Origin: Halichondria panicea
Taxonomy: Eukaryota; Porifera; Demospongiae; Suberitida; Halichondriidae
DNA: 64,000 nucleotides
Direction of reading: 5' to 3'
Assembly: GCF_963675165.1 (NCBI RefSeq)
Contig: NC_087386.1
Coordinates: forward strand, 856,931-920,930
The first letter of the stretch is position 1, and each line of letters begins with the position of its first letter. Shown piece after piece: positions 56,201-64,000 of the stretch. The position numbers and the translations under genes were made by a program. Below the pieces are notes generated by a model. That model made no database searches, was not told the DNA's origin, and saw only the letters and a list, made by a program, of their open reading frames with translations.

Positions 56201-57245
56201 TCCCTCCCTCCCTCCCTCCCTCCCTCCCTCCCTCCCTCGTGCAGCCCCTCCAAGTCCTCTCCAAGGAACGCCCTCTGCCCACCATCTTCAACCCCTACAT
56301 GATCCTCACCGTCCTCCTGCAGTTTGCAGTCCACTTCTCGTGTCTAGTGTACCTCGTGGGCGAGACAAAGGCCAACTATGGGAACAGGTACATGTACCAT
56401 AATTATAGTTTTACTTATAGTATTTATGGGACTTGTGGGAAGCTATGGCATCAGATCGTTACTCCATCCATGATACAATGTATGAATTCTGTAGCACTGA
56501 GGAGGACGTGGACTTAGAGAAGGAGTTTGAACAGAATGAACTCAACAGTGCCGTCTACCTTATCTCCATGGCAATGCAAATCAGCAATTTTGCCGTCAAT
56601 TATAAGGTACATATAAGCAATACTAGAGCATGTGTGTGAATGCTGAGTCAATGTCTCCCTGGAACCGGGACCAGTTTGACAGTTGTACTGCGTAGTGCAC
56701 ATCACTGGAACTCTAAATTGGCATTATCATAGTAATCATAGCACCTGTAGCTAGTGTGTAAGGTTTTCTTTGCAGTTAGCCATAGCAACTGACGGTTTAG
56801 CAACCCCTACTACTGTCACAGTTGTTTTGTTGCAACGTACTATATACATGTACCATGAACTGTATCTGTAGGTATGTACTGGAAATCTAGTTGTGTGCAT
56901 TCATTATCTGGTGTCCCTGATGTAGGGCCACCCCTTCATGGCCAGTCTATCTGAGAACCGACCGTTGGTGGTCAGCCTCATAGTCGCAGGCAGTGTCGTG
57001 TTTGTCATTGCCTCAGGGATCATGCCAGACCTCTCAGCAACCTTTGAGATTGTCTCATTCACTTCAGAGGTAATGAATACATGCAGTAGTTAAATGTTGC
57101 ATAATCCTGACTTTTTTTATTGATACAGTTTCGGCAAAAGTTGCTAATGGTACTGCTGGCTGACTTCCTGTTTTCGTATTTGTTGGACAGATCGTTGTCT
57201 CTTGTGCTCGGATATTCCAAGCCCAAACTGCCAAAATTAATGTAG
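50236..57245 (+). CDS. ATP13A1: P5A-type ATPase ATP13A1
   Basis: The ER P5A-ATPase, known as a dislocase that removes mis-inserted transmembrane helices. Twenty exons: 50236-50487, 50682-50771, 50962-51146, 51403-51574, 51751-51807, 51954-52023, 52238-52916, 53092-53267, 53418-53698, 53984-54109, 54395-54595, 54744-55036, 55101-55137, 55243-55360, 55612-55747, 55946-56006, 56245-56387, 56495-56606, 56926-57069 and 57129-57245. They sum to 3450 nt (1149 residues). Motifs in order: [20 protein letters not shown] in the actuator domain, the P5 signature PPELP, phosphorylated Asp482 in CFDKTGT, MLTGDNP and [16 protein letters not shown]. The C-terminal helices match human throughout. The human acidic/basic insert after GVALL is shorter here. 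Intron 1 appears to use a GC donor. The assignment is unambiguous. Confidence 0.98.
50581..50680. repeat. CA-rich tract at ATP13A1 intron 1 acceptor
   Basis: Interrupted CACAC/CACCACAC sequence running up to the acceptor before exon 2 (50682). Confidence 0.9.
53938..53982. repeat. TG-rich tract at ATP13A1 intron 9 acceptor
   Basis: Interrupted GTGTTGTGTG sequence that ends in the TAG before exon 10 (53984). Confidence 0.9.
56166..56239. repeat. (CCCT)n polypyrimidine repeat
   Basis: Tetranucleotide CCCT repeats with C-rich flanks, forming the pyrimidine tract before ATP13A1 exon 17 (acceptor at 56244). Confidence 0.95.
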
Positions 57246-57486
57246 CTAATAACTAGCTGTAGGGAAAATTAGGTTATAATTTTGTTTGTTGTACCAATTA
57301 ATTTATTCATTATGTGCGGTGTGTCTCGAGAATAAGGCGAGACATAAAATCTGAAACAGTTTGTTCTACCGACGACCTTTCCCTGTATTTCAGTTTGAAA
57401 ATTTATTCTTGAATACACAAAAGGACAAGTACATGTACATAATAATAAGCTAGCAGGGAGCTATATAACTCGAAATAACTGGAACT

Positions 57487-58095
57487 ATGACAACTGCTTG
57501 TCCAGAGATAGTATGGAAAAACACAAGGAAAAGATCCTTCTATGTAAGATTATACAGCGTCATCTACCCGCCTCAGTGGTAGTACAATTATGTTATATTG
57601 TTTGTCCCACAGAATAGAGAGGGTGATTACGGATTTATCTATAGAGTTTTGGATGTTGAGAATGAGGGTTGTGCCAATGATGATGAACAAGATGACGAGG
57701 TGGTGGACTTGGAGGGTATGTATAGCTATTGTATTCGTGCTCGTGTTGCTATGGTGATGTGTTGCAGAGGTGAGGAGGCAAGTGGAGGTGGATCGCTTCC
57801 TGGCCGAGTTAAGAAAGGGTGTGGTCAAAGCAGGGGGTGGTCTCACTGAGGAGCAATGTAAGCATTGGCTTTTACATTATTATACTGAATTCCTTAAGCA
57901 ATGGTTATTTGATGATCAGAATCTCTTACTAAACTCCTGATTTAATAGACACATGTAAAATATAAACCTCAATTCTGTGTCTATAGTGGACGAGGGCTTC
58001 AGGCAGCTGGCTAAGGACCTCACTGACAACAATCTGTACATGAGATTTCTGGAGGAAAAGGAGGTTGTGAGGTATGCATGTGTGTGTGTGTGTGT

Positions 58096-58148
<53 letters not shown>

Positions 58149-59513
58149 ACATGATTATGCATTAAATGTGACCATTACTTGTGTGCAGTCTGCTCTGTAA
58201 AACCTTTGCCTGCTGTGCTTGTGCATAATCATTATACTAGGCTAGTAATGTCTGGGGCTTGCAAATTTGTGTATCAATACATGCGGTGTAGAACGTATTT
58301 GCTCCTTTGTTGTGCTCTCCTCTCTACAGGAAAGATCCTACTGCTGAAGAGAGCCATGTAACACAACTGATGGCTACGCTCACCCAAAGCATTGACAAGT
58401 GAGCTGCAATCTTATTGCAAATTTCTTGTTTTAAAAATAGTTGTATGGTAGTTGTATGGTAAAATGTTGACTTCATATTAGACTAGTTGTGCTCAAGGTC
58501 ATGTGATTCTTTTTGGAACTCTGAAAATTTGCTGTAGGTACAAGAGAGAGCTTGCAGAGTGGGCAGCAGTGCTTGAAGAGAGAAAACAAGTAACCGAGCA
58601 AGCCAAGGAAGGGTACTCTAAGGAGAAGCATTTGCACTTCCTCAAACTTCCTGCCAGAGATGTGGAGCCTCTCAAAAGCTTTCTCTCACCCGAGCAGCTG
58701 TCTTTGATAGAATCTGAGGACTCCTCTGAGTTTGTCGGTACCACTAATCAACAGCTGGATCTGTTGGTATGTACAATGGTACATGTATGTACAGTGAACC
58801 TTTCTATAGCGGTCATCCTTGGGGAGACCAACTGTCTAAAGAGGGGGCCTATACTAACACGCATCCAATTACATGCTATAGTGGAGACTTTTGTGCCTAT
58901 TAACATAATCTGGCTGGATTCTATGGCTATAACTGTATTTGGCGAATTGTACTGAAACTTCAATGTATAGAAACAATTGTTTATTGAAAGTGGATGTTTG
59001 TGTGTGTTCTGAGCTAACCAACCGTATCCATACACACACATGTGCAGGAGTGTCAATTGGACCAGGAGTTGACCAGACTAAGCTCACTGTGCGATTCCAG
59101 CCATCAACCTAATATGCTCCTAGGTAATTGTTGAGTGATACAGATACCGTCGTATAGAGGGTACTTTTTATGGGGCAAAATATTCGTGATTTTCGTGGTT
59201 GAAGGTCTGACCACGAAACCACGAAAATATTACCCACCACAAATGTCTCAATATTGCTGAACCACGAATATTTTGTCCCCCGAAAATTACCCGCTATACG
59301 GTAGTTATTAATTATCTAAAATGTTTGAAGATTTTGAAATTACGACACGTTACTGATTGTTGCCACAACCACATCGGTTATGTACACAGAGTGTGAAGAT
59401 TGATTTCATGAGACTATCGTTTATTTTATGCAGATCAATCCGTGATGAAGGCCACACCCAGGACTCTGTTCCGAGCCGTCATAGACACTGACCCTAACCG
59501 AACTCTTAGTTAA
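57487..59513 (+). CDS. Coiled-coil protein, tentative DSN1-like kinetochore subunit
   Basis: A small coiled-coil protein. Eight exons, 57487-57543, 57613-57715, 57768-57857, 57987-58071, 58330-58398, 58538-58766, 59048-59123 and 59434-59513, sum to 789 nt in frame (262 residues). Order of features: a basic start (NTRKRSF), an acidic stretch (DDEQDDEVVD), alpha-helical segments (FRQLAKDLTDNNLYMRFLEEKE; YKRELAEWAAVLEERK), and a C-terminal helix with QLDQELTRLSS followed by ATPRTLF. The spacing and the end resemble the C-terminal part of DSN1, the Mis12-complex subunit that links centromeric chromatin to outer kinetochore, whose RRxS sites are Aurora B targets. The protein is shorter than human DSN1 (about 356) and lacks clear head-domain similarity, so the name is a hypothesis. 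It starts 242 bp after ATP13A1 in the same direction. Confidence 0.6.
58078..58143. repeat. (TG)n microsatellite after exon 4 of the DSN1-like gene
   Basis: TG dimers with one TCTG interruption, starting a few bases after the donor at 58072. Confidence 0.95.
58793..58955. repeat. Diverged dispersed repeat copy
   Basis: Resembles the family at 24815: GTGAACCTTTCTATAGCGGTCATCC, written here in part as CTATAGCGGTCATCC, then GAGGGGGCCTATACTAACAC and GAGACTTTTGTGCCTATTAA. It lies in intron 6 of the DSN1-like gene. Confidence 0.6.
59147..59301. mobile_element. TA-flanked MITE, same end type, in DSN1-like gene
   Basis: A 155-bp element in intron 7. The right end CCCGCTATACGG matches the other copies; the left end CCGTCGTATAGAGGGTA is a diverged inverted copy. 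The interior is itself partly palindromic (TTCGTGGTT...AACCACGAA type), predicting a hairpin. Confidence 0.78.
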
Positions 59514-59915
59514 TGCATCTCATTGTGTGTACATGACTCCTATTATGTAATATTAATATTTTTATTGTACATCATATTCTGCTCACATGATCATTGATGT
59601 ATGTATATACAAGCAGTTTCTATTATGAATGCACTAGCGTATTGTTCACTCCAGGCCATATTCACACATAGTATTAATTGTTAATTATAATCCTCCTCGG
59701 TATTGTCTACTACTCATGAATAGAATTGTCTTGAATATGTACACGTAGTCACATCACATGATCACAGATCTAGAAACACGTACATCAAGTTAAAACAGAT
59801 TGGTCCATGAATGAAACGCATAAAATGTACAACACATCCATTCTCTGTTTAACATACGACAGACAAAGAACGCACAGAAAAAGACGCAACACATTATAGA
59901 TATAGAAAGAGACAC
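59514..59915. other. Tail-to-tail gap, DSN1-like / orphan gene
   Basis: 402 bp, AT-rich, expected to hold both 3' UTRs. No repeat or RNA gene recognised. Confidence 0.55.
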
Positions 59916-60905
59916 CTAGGGAATCTGTATAATAACTGGTCCTCGCTGTTGAGTAGGAATGGTTGTGTTTGTGAGATTAGGTACCCTCTGGCTTTTGAGT
60001 CTTTGCTTTACGTCTTGCACCATGTGATTTCTCACTTCCCAATATGAGGGGACTTCAGATCCGTATGCGTACACTTGACCTCGATAGTTGTCGCATGTGA
60101 AACACAGCACATGGTAGAGTTGGGTGACATTGCTTCTCTCCAAATAATACCTCAAAAGAACTTCGTTTCTGGACAAATCGTAGACTGAGAATCGATAGAG
60201 TTTCATCAGCTCTCCCGGATTGTCAGTTTGCTGCGAGCCATAGAAAGGAACGGGCTCAAAGAATTGTGCACAGTCGATTCTAAAGTCTCGACCATCAACC
60301 GTATGTGGGATTCGCTCACGTACGAAGGCATTACATATCGAGTTGGGTAGTAGCTTTGTCCCCCAGCGATTTCGAACAGCAATCATTTCTTGAACGATGA
60401 CATCAGCTTCAATTCTACTCTCTGCATCACCTTTAGAGGAAAGACTGCTCAAATGAACTTGACATTCCATGTACAAGCGATCCATCAGTGACAAAAATTC
60501 TTGACTGGGACTATCAAACTTTGAATGCCATTCGTAAGCTTTTCTCAAATTCTCCATTACGTCTATTCCTCGTGGTGATCTCACTCCGTCTCCTTGTACA
60601 TCTAGCTCTGTGGGTAGACCGTTCGTAGTGTTTCTAAAACTTCCGCTGCTTACGATAGGCTGTCCAGTAACAGGAAAATCTTGGGGCTGTCCGGAAAATG
60701 ATTGCAAGTACTGTCCACCTACTCTCTGCTCGGAGAGATGCATTCCGTTTCTGGCTTCGTTCTGATCACTGTTGTTCATTGAGACATTCACCACTCCACC
60801 CTCGTATCCATATCCACTCATTCCTCCGTCAGCAGTTCCCATTAATGGTTGATTTGTAGGACTGTCAGATCCTACTTGATCTTCTTTACTCTCCATGCAT
60901 CCCAT
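59916..60905 (-). CDS. Uncharacterised single-exon protein with Src-like acylation N-terminus
   Basis: An intronless open frame of 990 nt (329 residues) that I do not recognise. The first ATG, at 60905, gives MGCMESKEDQ; an upstream extension would need a TTG start. Gly2 and Cys3 with the following SKED are like the SH4 segment of Src-family kinases (for example YES, LYN and HCK begin MGC-x-KSK), which is myristoylated and palmitoylated. No SH3, SH2 or kinase domain follows. Residues about 10-110 are low-complexity (Gly, Ser, Asn, Gln). Residues about 115-300 look globular, with WGTKLLPNSICNAFVRERIP, LYRFSVYDLSRNEVLLRYYLERS, LYHVLCFTCDNYRGQVYAYG and PSYWEVRNHMVQDV. I have the impression of related uncharacterised proteins in fish and invertebrates but cannot name them. 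It is head-to-head with KIFAP3. Confidence 0.85.
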   Translation of the reverse strand: MGCMESKEDQVGSDSPTNQPLMGTADGGMSGYGYEGGVVNVSMNNSDQNEARNGMHLSEQRVGGQYLQSFSGQPQDFPVTGQPIVSSGSFRNTTNGLPTELDVQGDGVRSPRGIDVMENLRKAYEWHSKFDSPSQEFLSLMDRLYMECQVHLSSLSSKGDAESRIEADVIVQEMIAVRNRWGTKLLPNSICNAFVRERIPHTVDGRDFRIDCAQFFEPVPFYGSQQTDNPGELMKLYRFSVYDLSRNEVLLRYYLERSNVTQLYHVLCFTCDNYRGQVYAYGSEVPSYWEVRNHMVQDVKQRLKSQRVPNLTNTTIPTQQRGPVIIQIP

Positions 60906-61170
60906 CTCCAAAGCTAGCGCCAGCAGTATAGTACAGTATAGTCGCTTGAAAAGGACGCCTTGCTGCGCTTCTTGTTGACTCGACTGATATGATCATATGA
61001 TGGGCGTGACCCTCCTCTCCCACGAGGAGGCACCACGCCCATCAGCTAAATAAAGGTCACAAGAAGGTCAATTTGGAAGTCATGTAGTCATGGTAACTCT
61101 GACCTTTGTCCCCAATAAATAAATGGGCATTATTTAGATAACAACTGCTCTGCTCTGCTCTGCATTGAAG
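60906..61170. promoter_or_regulatory. Bidirectional promoter region, orphan gene / KIFAP3
   Basis: A 265-bp gap between divergent starts. Its centre holds a GC-rich inverted repeat at 60999-61043: arms GATGGGCGTG...CTCCTC and GAGGAG...CACGCCCATC around a 6-nt loop. The right flank has a short TGCTC tandem repeat just before the KIFAP3 ATG. Confidence 0.6.
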
Positions 61171-63949
<2,779 letters not shown>

Positions 63950-64000
63950 GTGAGTCAAGCTTGACGGTACATTCCATCCCACACATTTTGATCAGGTCAC

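Noticed and set aside
60906-60911. Extension of the orphan protein to an upstream start giving MEMGC
   Set aside because: The upstream codon is TTG; the first ATG gives MGC, which also makes an acylation motif.

Overview
This is nuclear DNA of an intron-rich animal with a compact genome, and a sponge (probably a demosponge) is the best guess. Animal origin follows from two TGF-beta ligands, a tandem death-effector-domain caspase and a Dok-type PH/PTB adaptor sitting among housekeeping genes. Introns are mostly 50-400 nt with GT...AG ends, and neighbouring genes are often only 130-550 bp apart. The species assignment is an inference; no marker sequence here settles it. I rebuilt exon-intron structures by reading splice sites and checking codon phase and similarity to remembered human proteins. 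For fourteen genes the exons sum to an intact frame or reach a window edge in frame, and the fifteenth has a single exon.

Layout, left to right: WDR31-like WD40 protein (-, 3' end cut off), DED caspase (+), exosome subunit EXOSC2 (-), Golgi tether COG7 (+), DNTTIP2/Fcf2 rRNA-processing factor (-), Mediator subunit MED25 (+), an STKLD1-like kinase with armadillo-like C-terminal repeats (+), two tandem TGF-beta ligands (-,-), sperm-type Na+/H+ exchanger SLC9C1 (+), a Dok-like adaptor (-), P5A-ATPase ATP13A1 (+), a small coiled-coil gene resembling kinetochore DSN1 (+), a single-exon gene of unknown function with a Src-like acylation N-terminus (-), and KIFAP3, the kinesin-II accessory subunit (+, cut by the right edge).

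The genes do not form a pathway. They mix RNA processing (EXOSC2, DNTTIP2), transcription (MED25), Golgi/ER function (COG7, ATP13A1), signalling (TGF-beta, Dok-like, caspase, kinase) and flagellum-related proteins (SLC9C1, KIFAP3). The clear organising feature is orientation. Six head-to-head pairs share 126-543 bp 5' regions, and these alternate with tail-to-tail pairs.

Non-coding content is mainly intronic: long (CA)n/(GT)n microsatellites that often abut splice sites, small TA-flanked inverted-repeat elements (MITE-like), foldback hairpins and short minisatellites. I saw no rRNA, CRISPR, viral or prokaryotic features, and no convincing tRNA.
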